Of a stretch of DNA of 64,000 bases, positions 54,089-62,471 are shown piece after piece. The DNA is from G963674955 sp963674955 (lineage in GTDB: Bacteria; Desulfobacterota; Desulfovibrionia; Desulfovibrionales; Desulfovibrionaceae): NCBI GenBank assembly GCA_963674955.2, contig CAXXKR010000001.1:496001-560000 (forward strand), given 5' to 3'. Position 1 is the first letter of the stretch. Each line of letters begins with the position of its first letter. Made by a program: the position numbers and the translations under genes. The notes under the pieces were generated by a model. The model was not told where the DNA came from, ran no database searches, and saw only the letters and a list, made by a program, of their open reading frames with translations.

Positions 54089-55477
54089 ATGAACGCCGTT
54101 GGAAGCTGTATCATCGCCGGAACCCACAGCGGATGCGGAAAGACTTCCGTGGCCCTTGGTCTGATGGCCGCCTTCGCCCGCAGGGGCAAGACCGTTCAAC
54201 CCTTCAAGGCCGGACCCGATTTCATAGACCCCGGACATCACGCCCGGGCATCGGGCCGGGAAAGCCACAACCTGGACAGCTGGATGCTGTCCGCCGAAAC
54301 CGTGCGCGAGATATTCGCCCGCCAGCTGCGCGGAGCCGATTTGGCCATTGTGGAGGGCGTCATGGGTCTGTTCGACGGTTTTTCCGCCCTTGACGAGCAT
54401 GGTTCCACCGCGCAGCTGGCAAAGACGCTGAATCTGCCCGTGGTGCTTGTGGTGGACGCCCGTTCAATGGCCCGTTCCGCAGCGGCCCTGGTCTCGGGCT
54501 TCGCGGGTTTCGATCCCGACCTGAATCTGGCCGGGGTGATATTCAACAGGGTGGGAAGCGATTCCCATGCCCGACTTTTGCGCGAGGCCATGACCCTGGT
54601 GCCGGGCATGAAAGTGCTGGGCTGCCTGCCGCGGCGCGAGAATCTGTTCATCCCCTCCAGGCACCTCGGCCTTGTGACCGCGTCCGAAGGCGGTCCGGAA
54701 GTCTACGGGCTGCTGGCCGACTGGGTGGAGCAAAGCCTGGACCTGGACCTGCTCCTGGAATCCCTGCCGAGGATCGTCACGCAGCGGGTCGATACTGGGT
54801 CCGACATTGAGCCCGACACTGAGCCCGACACTGAGTCGCAGGTGCGCATCGGAGTGGCCAGGGACGAGGCCTTTTGCTTTTACTATCAGGAGAACCTGCG
54901 CCTGCTGCGCCGGGCCGGAGCCGAGCTGGTGGAGTTCTCGCCCCTCAGGGACAGGCATTTGCCGCCGGACCTGGACGGACTGTATTTGGGCGGGGGCTAT
55001 CCGGAACTGCATCTCTTCGACCTGGCCCAGAACACGGGGCTGAAAAAGGAGATAAAGGCCTTTTCCCAGGCCGGGCATCCGATATACGCCGAGTGCGGCG
55101 GGTTCATGTATCTTCTGGATTCGGTCAAGGGACCACACGGCAGGCGGTTCAACATGGTCGGCATCTTTTCGGGCCGGGCGGCCATGAGCGACAGCCGCGC
55201 CGCCCTGGGCTACCGGGAGGTCGAGCTCAAGGCCCCGTGTCCGCTGGGACCGGTCGGGACAGTCGCCCGGGGGCACGAGTTTCACTATTCCCATCTGGAG
55301 GGAAACCTGGAAAACGTGGCGGCGGTCTACGCTGCCCGCGGCAGGCAGGAAAGCACCCTGGACCCGGAAGGGCATATGGTCCGCAATACTTTGGGATCAT
55401 ACATACACCTGCATTTCGCAAGCAACCCGGAACTGGCCCGCAATTTCGTTCAGGCCTGCGGGGAGGGGGGAAAATGA
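54089..55477 (+). CDS. cobB: cobyrinate a,c-diamide synthase
   Basis: 462-residue CobB/CbiA amidotransferase that amidates the a and c side chains of cobyrinate in corrinoid synthesis using glutamine and ATP. The N-terminal P-loop is IIAGTHSGCGKTSVALGL, with AGPDFIDPGHH soon after. The C-terminal class-I-like glutaminase domain has IYAECGGFMYLLDSVKG and LHFASNPELARNF. A short DTEPDTEPDTE repeat forms the linker near residue 245. ATG 54089 is preceded by GAGG. The stop overlaps the next start (ATGA). Confidence 0.93.
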   Translation: MNAVGSCIIAGTHSGCGKTSVALGLMAAFARRGKTVQPFKAGPDFIDPGHHARASGRESHNLDSWMLSAETVREIFARQLRGADLAIVEGVMGLFDGFSALDEHGSTAQLAKTLNLPVVLVVDARSMARSAAALVSGFAGFDPDLNLAGVIFNRVGSDSHARLLREAMTLVPGMKVLGCLPRRENLFIPSRHLGLVTASEGGPEVYGLLADWVEQSLDLDLLLESLPRIVTQRVDTGSDIEPDTEPDTESQVRIGVARDEAFCFYYQENLRLLRRAGAELVEFSPLRDRHLPPDLDGLYLGGGYPELHLFDLAQNTGLKKEIKAFSQAGHPIYAECGGFMYLLDSVKGPHGRRFNMVGIFSGRAAMSDSRAALGYREVELKAPCPLGPVGTVARGHEFHYSHLEGNLENVAAVYAARGRQESTLDPEGHMVRNTLGSYIHLHFASNPELARNFVQACGEGGK

Positions 55478-56412
55478 CCGCGCGCTTACCCCTGATCATG
55501 ATGGCCCTTTGCGCCGCGGTCTTTGCCGCCGGAAGCATGGGCATGAGCCTCAAGGCCGAGCCGTTCTATTCCTGGTACTATTGTTTTGCCTGGTGGCCCT
55601 ATATTGTCATGGCCGAATCCGTCCTGGCCCTGCGCGGGGAGGAATCCGTCCTTTACGACCGGCCGGCCCGGTTTTTCGCGCTGTTGCCCCTTTCCCTGGC
55701 CGTCTGGCTGATTTTCGAGGCCTTCAACTTCCGCCTCGGCAACTGGAGCTACGTCAACCTGCCTGCGGATCGGGCCTTGCGCTGGGGCGGTTACGCCCTG
55801 TCCTTCGCCTCGGTCATCCCCGGCCTGCTGGTCACGCGGCGGCTTGTCCGGGCGTTGGGCCTGTTTTGCAATCGGCGCGTCCGCCGGCTGAACAGGGCGG
55901 CAAGGCTTCGCCCCTATCTGATTTTTGTCGGGATCGCCTGTCTGATCCTGCCCCTGATCCTGCCCTTGTACTTCTTCCCCCTGGTCTGGGTCGGGTTCAT
56001 CCTGATCCTCGACCCGCTGCTGCACCGGGCCGGAGAGGACTCCCTGCTCGGAGACCTGGAAAAAGGCGATTTGAGCCGCATTCTCCAAGTGGCCCTTGCC
56101 GGGCTGGTCTGCGGCCTGCTCTGGGAGATGTGGAATTTTCGGGCCGGCGGCAAGTGGGTCTATTCCGTGCCCTTTGTCGGCGGAATCAAGATTTTTGAGA
56201 TGCCCGTGCTGGGATTTTTGGGCTTTCCGCCCTTTGCCCTGGAATGCTTTGTCCTGACCAAGACCTTTTTCGCCTTGAAAAGACGGGCCTGGAAAAGGGG
56301 TTTTGCCATGCGGACCATGTTTGTCGCCGCTTCCCTGGCCGTCTTGCTGCTCATCTGCCTCTGGGTCATGCCGGGAATGGACACCAATACGGTTTTGACC
56401 TTGGTCAGGTAG
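55474..56412 (+). CDS. polytopic membrane protein coupled to cobB, with internal duplication
   Basis: 312 residues with about eight hydrophobic segments. Two similar blocks are visible: IFEAFNFRLGNWSYVNLP (~residue 85) and LWEMWNFRAGGKWVYSVP (~residue 220), sharing E-x2-N-F-R-x-G and W-x-Y, each followed by a hydrophobic run. Acidic and aromatic residues in membrane segments are unusual for a structural protein. The start is ATG 55474, overlapping the cobB stop, so it is translationally coupled. No family is recognised; a role in corrinoid transport or in an isoprenoid-type reaction would be guesses. Confidence 0.75.
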   Translation: MTARLPLIMMALCAAVFAAGSMGMSLKAEPFYSWYYCFAWWPYIVMAESVLALRGEESVLYDRPARFFALLPLSLAVWLIFEAFNFRLGNWSYVNLPADRALRWGGYALSFASVIPGLLVTRRLVRALGLFCNRRVRRLNRAARLRPYLIFVGIACLILPLILPLYFFPLVWVGFILILDPLLHRAGEDSLLGDLEKGDLSRILQVALAGLVCGLLWEMWNFRAGGKWVYSVPFVGGIKIFEMPVLGFLGFPPFALECFVLTKTFFALKRRAWKRGFAMRTMFVAASLAVLLLICLWVMPGMDTNTVLTLVR

Positions 56413-56436
56413 GGGCAGGTCCCGAATTCGACGGGC

Positions 56437-56808
56437 CTATTTGCGGGTCAGGCGCACTTCCTTGCGTTCGCCGAGAACCAGCACGCTTTCAGTCTCCGAC
56501 ACTTCACGGATCAGGTGTTTTTCCCCGGCCTGGAATTTATACTCGCGCGGGTAAAGATAGATTTCAAAATAGTTCCTTCCGAGGTACACGGCCAATTTCT
56601 TCTCCTCGTCAAGGTTCAGCAGCTTGAGCTTCAGAACCCTGCCGTTCATTTCCAGCGTCTTTTTCTCGCCGGAGAGGTTCATCTTCACTTCCAGCTTGGG
56701 ATGGTCCGGACTGACGAATGTCCCGGAAAGCTCTTCCTCCGGAGTCGAAGTGCATGACATAAAAGCGAAGATGACCAGTACGGCCAGCATTGCGGACAAG
56801 GGTTTCAT
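56437..56808 (-). CDS. small lipoprotein of unknown function
   Basis: 123 residues. Signal peptide with lipobox FAFMSCTS, Cys19 as anchor, then a beta-rich domain (ELSGTFVSPDHPKLEVKMNL, VYLGRNYFEIYLYPREYKF) ending SVLVLGERKEVRLTRK. ATG 56808 follows AAGGAG; upstream in-frame starts lack a ribosome-binding site. It is divergent from dinB across 109 bases. No family is recognised. Confidence 0.7.
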   Translation of the reverse strand: MKPLSAMLAVLVIFAFMSCTSTPEEELSGTFVSPDHPKLEVKMNLSGEKKTLEMNGRVLKLKLLNLDEEKKLAVYLGRNYFEIYLYPREYKFQAGEKHLIREVSETESVLVLGERKEVRLTRK

Positions 56809-56917
56809 GGCCTGCTCCTTTTTTTGCGAACATAGCCCAAACGGGAGGACGTTACAACGGACCCGGCGGACAAAGGCCCCGCTCGAGAACGAGACAGGCG
56901 GCTGAAAATCGAATATC

Positions 56918-58105
56918 ATGGGCATCGCAATGGACCATCAGCCCTGGATAATGCACCTGGACATGGACGCGTTCTATGCCTCGGTGGAGCAGCTGGACAA
57001 CCCGGAGTTGCGCGGCAGGCCCGTGGCCGTGGGCGGCAGCAGCGACCGCAGCGTGGTCTCGGCGGCCTCCTACGAAATCCGCAAATATGGAGTTCGTTCG
57101 GCCATGTCCGTGGTCAAGGCCCGCAAGCTCTGCCCCCAGGCCATATTCGTGCCCGTGCGCATGTCCCGCTACAAGGAGGTCTCCGGGCGGGTCATGGACG
57201 TGCTGCATGAGTTTTCGCCCCTGGTGGAGCAGGCCTCGGTGGACGAGGCCTATCTGGACATCACCGGCACGGAAAGGCTTTTCGGCCAGCCCGAGGAAAT
57301 CGGCAGGGCCGTCAAGGGCCGCGTCAAGGAGTCCACGGGCCTGAACTGTTCGGTGGGCATCGCCCCGGTGCGCTTTTTGGCCAAGATCGCCTCGGACCTG
57401 GAAAAACCGGACGGGCTGACCGTGATTCGCCCCCACCAGGTGAAGACGTTCATGGCCCGGCTGCCCGTGGGCAAGATTCCGGGCGTGGGCGCCAAGACCC
57501 TGGAAGCGCTCAGGGCCTTCGGCGTGGAAAATGCCGCGGACATGCTCAGGTATCCGGAGACCTTCTGGTCCTCTCATCTCGGAAAGGCCGGACCATCGCT
57601 TTACGCCAAGGCCCAGGGCCTTGACCCCGCCGGGGTGACGGTGCGATCCGAGGTCAAGTCCTGCAGCGCGGAAAACACTTTCGACAGGGACACGTCGGAC
57701 AGGTATGTTTTGGAAAAATGGCTCCTGGCCCAGTCCGAGCGGGTGGGCGCGGACCTTCGGCGCAAGGGGCTGATGGGCAGGACCGTAACCCTGAAGGTCA
57801 AGTTCTCGGATTTCAGGCAGATAACCAGGAGCAGAACCCTGGACTCGCCGGTGTCCGACACCTCGACCATCCACGCCACGGCGGTGGAGCTTCTGTCCGG
57901 CGTCAAGCTGGTGAGAAAGGTCCGGCTCATCGGCGTGGGCCTGTCCAACTTCGGCCCTGGCGAAAAACAATTGTCGCTGCTGGGCGGGGTCGAAGCGGGC
58001 GGCAGCGGAAAGCTGGACAAGGCTGTCGATCTGGTGCGAAACAGGTTCGGTGCGGAGGCGGTCAGGCGCGGCGGCCTCATGGAACAGCGCAACGGAAAAA
58101 AGTGA
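56918..58105 (+). CDS. dinB: DNA polymerase IV
   Basis: 395-residue Y-family translesion polymerase. Palm motifs HLDMDAFYASVEQLDNP and VEQASVDEAYLDITG carry the catalytic Asp/Glu residues. PVAVGGSSDRSVVSAASYEI (fingers) and the helix-hairpin-helix region KIPGVGAKTLEALRAFG are typical, and the C-terminal little-finger domain is complete. It begins at ATG 56918 or ATG 56930; neither has a good Shine-Dalgarno. No LexA box (CTGT-N8-ACAG) is apparent in the 109-base upstream gap, so SOS control is not shown. Confidence 0.94.
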   Translation: MGIAMDHQPWIMHLDMDAFYASVEQLDNPELRGRPVAVGGSSDRSVVSAASYEIRKYGVRSAMSVVKARKLCPQAIFVPVRMSRYKEVSGRVMDVLHEFSPLVEQASVDEAYLDITGTERLFGQPEEIGRAVKGRVKESTGLNCSVGIAPVRFLAKIASDLEKPDGLTVIRPHQVKTFMARLPVGKIPGVGAKTLEALRAFGVENAADMLRYPETFWSSHLGKAGPSLYAKAQGLDPAGVTVRSEVKSCSAENTFDRDTSDRYVLEKWLLAQSERVGADLRRKGLMGRTVTLKVKFSDFRQITRSRTLDSPVSDTSTIHATAVELLSGVKLVRKVRLIGVGLSNFGPGEKQLSLLGGVEAGGSGKLDKAVDLVRNRFGAEAVRRGGLMEQRNGKK

Positions 58106-58125
58106 AAAAGGCAAAGGAGGAACGG

Positions 58126-58308
58126 ATGTTGCTAAAGGAAAAGGAAGCCAAGTTCAAATACTGTCCGTTTTTGAAGACGCATGACGACAAATTGAAATTC
58201 TGCCAAGTCTCGGCCTGCATGATGTGGCGCTGGGCAGAGGAAGGCAGGACCGGCGAGGACGCTCTGGGCAGGTGCGGTCTGGCCGGGAAAACGGCGGGCG
58301 GCAAATAG
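58126..58308 (+). CDS. Cys-rich 60-residue protein
   Basis: A 60-codon frame starting at ATG 58126 with an excellent AAAGGAGG upstream. Cysteines at 13, 26, 31 and 50 lie in KYCPFLKT, FCQVSACMMWRW and GRCGLAGK; a C-x12-C-x4-C-x18-C pattern suggests a small Zn or Fe-S binding domain. The aromatic M-M-W-R-W block is striking. No family name is certain, although C-M-x-W-R blocks occur in other small Desulfovibrio proteins as far as I recall. It follows dinB by 20 bases and precedes fliJ by 34. Confidence 0.65.
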   Translation: MLLKEKEAKFKYCPFLKTHDDKLKFCQVSACMMWRWAEEGRTGEDALGRCGLAGKTAGGK

Positions 58309-58342
58309 CCCGCGGACCGCGTGGGTCCCGAAATGGGTATAT

Positions 58343-58786
58343 ATGGCCAAATCCTTTGCTTTCAAACTGGAAAAGGTTCTGGAATACAGGCGTCAGCTTG
58401 AGGACCAGGCCAGGCAGGCGTTGGCCTCGGCCCAGGCCCGGCATGACGCCCAGCGGAAAAGGGTCGTTGATCTGGAAACCCATCTGGCCGAGCATGTGGC
58501 AAAAGGGTATACCCGGAAGAATACCTCTGCGGGCGACATCTGGCTCTGGCGCAACTACAAGGAAGCCCTGGAGCAGGACCTTGTGGAGGAGAAGGCGACC
58601 CTGGGAACGTTGGCCCTTAAATTGCAAAAATGCCGCAGGGATGCGATAGCCCGTTCCAGGGATCGCAAATTGCTTGAAAAACTTCGGGAAAAGCAGGCCA
58701 AGAGATACCATGAAGAACAAAGCCGCGACGAGCAAAAAGAATATGACGAGCTGGCAACGATTAGCTACCAATGTGAAGATATCTAG
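58343..58786 (+). CDS. fliJ: flagellar export chaperone FliJ
   Basis: 147 residues, almost entirely coiled coil: FKLEKVLEYRRQLEDQARQA at the N-terminus and EKLREKQAKRYHEEQSRDEQ near the C-terminus, both typical of FliJ. FliJ escorts export substrates and bridges the FliI ATPase with FlhA in the flagellar type-III export apparatus. It overlaps the MotE-like gene by about 77 bases, which suggests coupled synthesis. The Shine-Dalgarno is weak. Confidence 0.85.
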   Translation: MAKSFAFKLEKVLEYRRQLEDQARQALASAQARHDAQRKRVVDLETHLAEHVAKGYTRKNTSAGDIWLWRNYKEALEQDLVEEKATLGTLALKLQKCRRDAIARSRDRKLLEKLREKQAKRYHEEQSRDEQKEYDELATISYQCEDI

Positions 58787-59426
58787 GATTTTTTCCAGCC
58801 TGCTGGTCCTGGCCCTGCTCAAGCTGGTGGTGCTGGGCGCATTGGGCGTGGATTCCGTCACGAGCAAGATCGTCAACACTGTTGTTCCCGGAGAGATTGT
58901 CGCCGAGGCCCAGGCGGCCGACGGAGATCAGCCCGCCGCCGATGCTGCGGTCCCTGAAGACGCGGCCAAGGCGGAACAGGGCGCTGAGGCGGCCAAGGAA
59001 GGCGATCAACAGGCGGAAGACGGCCCGCCTCCCGAAGGCGTGGACCCGGTGGACTGGAAGGCCCTGAAGAAGAAGGAACGGGAACTGGCCGACAAGGAGC
59101 GCAGGCTCCAGGCCCTTGAAGCCAGTCTGGACAACAAGCTGGCCGAGCTGAACGCCCTGGAAAAGAACATCAAGAAGATGCTGGACGAGGCCACTCTGGT
59201 CAAGAACAAGAAGGTCAAGCATCTGGTGGACGTATATTCCAACATGAAGGCCAAGCAGGCCGCAGCGGTGCTCTCCACTCTTGAAGAGCCCCTGGCCGTC
59301 AAAATACTGTCAGGCATGCGCGGCAGGCAGGCCGGTGAAATCCTGACCTTCGTGGAGGCCAACAAGGCCGCAAGGCTGTCCGAGGCCTTGACGCGGCTCC
59401 AGATTCCCCTTGAAGAAGCGCAATAG
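58710..59426 (+). CDS. MotE-like flagellar/MgtE-N-domain membrane protein
   Basis: About 238 residues from ATG 58710, with an alternative at 58746. A single transmembrane helix (IFSSLLVLALLKLVVLGAL) is followed by an Ala/Glu-rich periplasmic linker (~residues 60-110), a coiled coil (KKKERELADKERRLQALEAS) and a C-terminal MgtE_N-like helical domain (YSNMKAKQAAAVLSTLEEPL, then LSGMRGRQAGEILTFVEANK). MotE-type proteins stabilise the flagellar stator in other bacteria. Position directly after fliJ supports a motility role. Start choice is uncertain because of the overlap. Confidence 0.75.
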   Translation: MKNKAATSKKNMTSWQRLATNVKISRIFSSLLVLALLKLVVLGALGVDSVTSKIVNTVVPGEIVAEAQAADGDQPAADAAVPEDAAKAEQGAEAAKEGDQQAEDGPPPEGVDPVDWKALKKKERELADKERRLQALEASLDNKLAELNALEKNIKKMLDEATLVKNKKVKHLVDVYSNMKAKQAAAVLSTLEEPLAVKILSGMRGRQAGEILTFVEANKAARLSEALTRLQIPLEEAQ

Positions 59427-59441
59427 CATCCTGGAGGGGCG

Positions 59442-60215
59442 GTGATCAGGCTCAGGGCGACGGTTGCCTACGACGGCACGGATTTTTGCGGCTGGCAGAT
59501 TCAAGACGGCCAGCGCACGGTGCAGGGCGAGTTCGAGGCCGCCGTTTCCAGGATAATGGACGCGCCAATCAGGGTTCACGGCTCCGGACGCACGGACAGC
59601 GGCGTCCACGCAATGGGCCAGACCGCGCATTTCGACATACCCGGCGAACGAAAGGACGTGCCCTGGCGCAGGGCCTTGAACGCCATCCTGCCCCGCGACG
59701 TGTCGGTCCTCGATATCCGCGAGGCCGCGCCCGATTTCCATTCCCGGTTTTCCGCACTTTCCAAGACCTATTCCTACACTCTCTGGCTGGAGCGCGAATT
59801 CATCCACCCCCGGCGCAGGTTCTTTGTCTGGGATTGCGGTCCGCTGGACCTTGCGGCAATGGACCGGGCGGCGCAGGAGTTCATGGGCAGCCACGATTTC
59901 AAGTCCTTTCAGAATGCGGGTACCCCGGTAAGGGACACGGTGCGCACCATTCTGGATTTTTCCAGAAGTTCGGCAAGCGGTCCTGAAGTCGTCTGGACGG
60001 TGCGGGCCGACGGTTTCCTCAAGCAGATGGTCCGCAACATGGTGGGCTGTCTGGTGGAGGCGGGACGAGGTAAAGTTTCCCCGGAATCGGTCCGATCAAT
60101 ATTGGACGAAAGGGACAGGAGCGCGGCCCCGGCCACGGCCCCGGCGCGGGGCCTGTGCCTGGAGCGCGTCCATTACGGGGAGACGGATTTTGAGCGCAGC
60201 GGAGTGGAATTCTGA
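59442..60215 (+). CDS. truA: tRNA pseudouridine(38-40) synthase
   Basis: 257-residue TruA. The N-terminal YDGTDFCGWQIQDGQRTVQG and the catalytic Asp in GSGRTDSGVHAMGQTAHF (residues ~45-62) are intact, with the second half carrying KQMVRNMVGCLVEAGRG. It modifies uridines 38-40 of the anticodon stem-loop. The start is GTG with GGAGGGG upstream. It lies inside the flagellar group and overlaps the FliD-like gene by 26 bases, so it is probably co-transcribed. Confidence 0.94.
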   Translation: MIRLRATVAYDGTDFCGWQIQDGQRTVQGEFEAAVSRIMDAPIRVHGSGRTDSGVHAMGQTAHFDIPGERKDVPWRRALNAILPRDVSVLDIREAAPDFHSRFSALSKTYSYTLWLEREFIHPRRRFFVWDCGPLDLAAMDRAAQEFMGSHDFKSFQNAGTPVRDTVRTILDFSRSSASGPEVVWTVRADGFLKQMVRNMVGCLVEAGRGKVSPESVRSILDERDRSAAPATAPARGLCLERVHYGETDFERSGVEF

Positions 60216-61962
60216 CTCGGTGGGCAGCGCCGGGACTGTAAGCAGCCTTTCCGAATTCCTGCAAAGGATCGGAAACGGCGGGGCTCTTTCGCGCGCCGGC
60301 TGGCGGGAGCGCTTTGAAGACGCACGGCTCAAGCTCAACCTGCCCCGCGTTGAATCCGGGCTGGCCGGAGAACTTGAGCGCAAGCTGGAAAGGTTCGGCA
60401 AGGCTCTCAAGGCCTTTGAATGGCCCAACACGGATTCCCTTTTCGCTAATTCCCGCCTGACAGTGAAGGACTCCGGCCTTGAGGGCCGGTTGGGCGCTTT
60501 CCTTCCCGAACAGGACTCGGCAACAAGCTATTACAAGCGTTTTTCACGCGGATTCGACAAGAACGCGGCCACCAGCCTGGAGGCCGGGGAATACGAGTTC
60601 ACCATGAGCCACGGCGGAGAGAGCGAGACCCTCAGCGTGGACGTGGAGTCCGGCTGGACCAATGGCGATCTCCTGTCGGCCGTTGCCGAGGCGGTCAACA
60701 ACAGCACGCAGCACGTGCAGGCCGAGGTGGTGGAGCAGTACAGCCCCGGGCTTCGCGTACCCGGACTGCTGGCCACGGGCCAGGCCCTGACCCTGGCCGT
60801 GAACGGAGCCTACGCCGACCAGGACCTGACACTCCGCAACAAGACCGGCCATCTGCTCACGGAACTTGACCTCAAGACCGTCAATGATCCCGTTGGTCAG
60901 GCCGAAACCGCGCGTTACGATCTCCTGGGCACGCGGACGGCAAAGCCCACTTCGTTTCATTCAAAAAGTTTCGATCCAAACGAGATCGCGTCCATCGGCG
61001 CAGGAACCTATGATTTCTCATATGTCATGGGTTCCGAGAGCGGCGGCGTCGAGTTGGCGGTGGAGAGCGGCGACACCTGGAAGGACGTGCTGAGGAAATT
61101 CGGAAACGCCCTGGAGTCCACGGCCTACTCGACCATGTCCGCACGTCTGGTCAAGGCGGACCGGCCTTCCGATCTGGTCGGCGACAGCGAGTACATGCTG
61201 ATGGAGGGGACGGCCCTGGAAATAACCGCGCTGACGCCCAAGGTGGGGGAACGGCTTTCCATTTCCGGCGACGATTCCGATGCCCGGGCGGTGCTGGAAA
61301 CTCTGGGGCTGAACGGCACGGCCCAGCCGGGGAGCGACGCCCAGATGAGAATCAATGGCCGGGAAGAGATCCGGGCGCCGGGCGTATTCACACAGGACGA
61401 CGGCAGGCTGCTTCTTGATCTCCAGGACAGCTTCGGCGAAACCCTGCCCCTGACCGTTACCGAGCCCCTGGGCGTCATGGAGGAACGCATGGCCGACATC
61501 GTGGCCTCATACAACGGACTCAGGGATTTCATCCTGAGGAACGAAGACCATTTTCAGGAGGGGCTGGCCGAGGGCCTTGATTCCCCCCTGGGCGCGCGCG
61601 AGACCGGTCTGGGCTGGCTGGGACTGCGCAGGACCGGGGAAAAGAAGCTGCTCTGGTTCGAGCATGACGATTTTTATACGGCGCTGGGCCGGGAACCGGA
61701 CAGGGCGCGGACCCTGCTGGCCTCGGACAACGGACTTTTCGCGGACTGGATGAAAGAAACAGAGAGTTTGCTGGAAAAGGGAACCGGAAGCTTGATATCC
61801 GAACCTGGGTCCTCTTTGGACAACCTTGTGGGAGCGCCATCGCCCATGAGGGAGTTTGATCTGGAAAAGATGAACAAACTTCTTGATTTATATGAAACGA
61901 AAACGCCCGATTATTCGGCCCCCGTCATTGGCGGCGGCGGGATTGTGGACAAAAAAGGCTAG
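60190..61962 (+). CDS. FliD-like flagellar filament/hook-associated protein
   Basis: 590 residues, no signal peptide. Two related blocks (starting near residues 121 and 260: FDKNAATSLEAGEYEF and FDPNEIASIGAGTYDF) each carry a later VES-G-W-T/D-T-W and a helix, matching the flagellin-hook IN motif style. A third part has LGLNGTAQPGSDAQMRINGR and AGTYDF-like strands, as in the C-terminal half of FliD. The end is a predicted coiled region (REFDLEKMNKLLDLYETK). TTG 60190 is supported by GGGGAG seven bases upstream inside truA. Exact class (FliD, hook protein or related cap) is uncertain. Confidence 0.7.
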   Translation: MSAAEWNSDSVGSAGTVSSLSEFLQRIGNGGALSRAGWRERFEDARLKLNLPRVESGLAGELERKLERFGKALKAFEWPNTDSLFANSRLTVKDSGLEGRLGAFLPEQDSATSYYKRFSRGFDKNAATSLEAGEYEFTMSHGGESETLSVDVESGWTNGDLLSAVAEAVNNSTQHVQAEVVEQYSPGLRVPGLLATGQALTLAVNGAYADQDLTLRNKTGHLLTELDLKTVNDPVGQAETARYDLLGTRTAKPTSFHSKSFDPNEIASIGAGTYDFSYVMGSESGGVELAVESGDTWKDVLRKFGNALESTAYSTMSARLVKADRPSDLVGDSEYMLMEGTALEITALTPKVGERLSISGDDSDARAVLETLGLNGTAQPGSDAQMRINGREEIRAPGVFTQDDGRLLLDLQDSFGETLPLTVTEPLGVMEERMADIVASYNGLRDFILRNEDHFQEGLAEGLDSPLGARETGLGWLGLRRTGEKKLLWFEHDDFYTALGREPDRARTLLASDNGLFADWMKETESLLEKGTGSLISEPGSSLDNLVGAPSPMREFDLEKMNKLLDLYETKTPDYSAPVIGGGGIVDKKG

Positions 61963-62065
61963 GGGAAAACCATATTTTTGTCGAAAAATAATCGTTTTTT
62001 CTTGCTGATTCCATTTTCATGGTTTATCGGCTTGATATGTAAGATGTTTGTGTGGGCAGCCGGGC

Positions 62066-62084
62066 GGGCGAAACGCTTTCGCCC
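62066..62084 (+). promoter_or_regulatory. leader hairpin before the RRM gene
   Basis: GGGCGAAA-CGC-TTTCGCCC is a perfect 8-bp stem about 50 bases upstream of the RRM start, without a T-run after it. It could be a leader structure, possibly relevant to autoregulation or cold response; that is inferred from position only. Confidence 0.35.
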
Positions 62085-62132
62085 TGATGGCGGCTCCAAG
62101 GGTTCAGCGGTTTTATTAGGAGTTTCGGAGAG

Positions 62133-62399
62133 ATGAAGTCCATTTATGTTGGGAACTTGCCCTTCAGCGCATCTGAAGAGGATGTCCGGGAACTATTCGC
62201 CGTTTACGGCGAAGTGCAGGAAGTCAAATTTATCATGGACCGGGAAACCGGCAGATTCCGCGGCTTCGGATTTGTCCGCATGGAAGACCAGGAGGCTCAG
62301 GCCGCCATTGAGGCCCTTGACGGGAACGACTTCGGAGGTCGGACCCTGAGGGTTAACGAGGCCAGGGAACGCGCGCCCCGTCCTCCCCGGCAGTTTTAA
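62133..62399 (+). CDS. RRM-domain RNA-binding protein
   Basis: 88 residues, one complete RRM. RNP2 is SIYVGNLPF and RNP1 is RGFGFVRM, with the alpha/beta spacing of glycine-rich RNA-binding proteins such as cyanobacterial Rbp. The C-terminal basic tail is NEARERAPRPPRQF, and a Gly-rich domain is missing. Such proteins bind single-stranded RNA and are often cold-induced. AGGAG lies 15 bases upstream and GGAGAG is closer to the start codon. It stands alone between the FliD-like and FapA-type genes. Confidence 0.92.
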   Translation: MKSIYVGNLPFSASEEDVRELFAVYGEVQEVKFIMDRETGRFRGFGFVRMEDQEAQAAIEALDGNDFGGRTLRVNEARERAPRPPRQF

Positions 62400-62426
62400 C
62401 CAGCTTCCGACGACGATTTGTCTTAA

Positions 62427-62455
62427 CGGCCCTGGTTCGTCCCGAATCGGGGCCG
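62427..62455. terminator. hairpin between the RRM gene and the convergent FapA-type gene
   Basis: CGGCCCTGGTTCG (62427-62439) pairs with CGAATCGGGGCCG (62443-62455) over 13 bp, with two wobble pairs and loop TCC. There is no T-run on either side, so it is probably a partial or Rho-assisted terminator for converging genes. Confidence 0.55.
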
Positions 62456-62471
62456 GGGGTCCAGACTGCGC

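Noticed and set aside
54874..56412. A start far inside cobB for the membrane protein
   Set aside because: The extension is a Gly/Arg-rich shadow frame of cobB; ATG 55474 overlapping the cobB stop gives a normal membrane protein N-terminus.
56809..56917. A LexA box upstream of dinB
   Set aside because: No CTGT-N8-ACAG or similar dyad was found in the 109-base gap.
57718..58308. A long frame covering the Cys-rich protein gene from inside dinB
   Set aside because: The upstream part is an out-of-frame shadow of dinB; only the part from ATG 58126, with its own AAAGGAGG, is supported.
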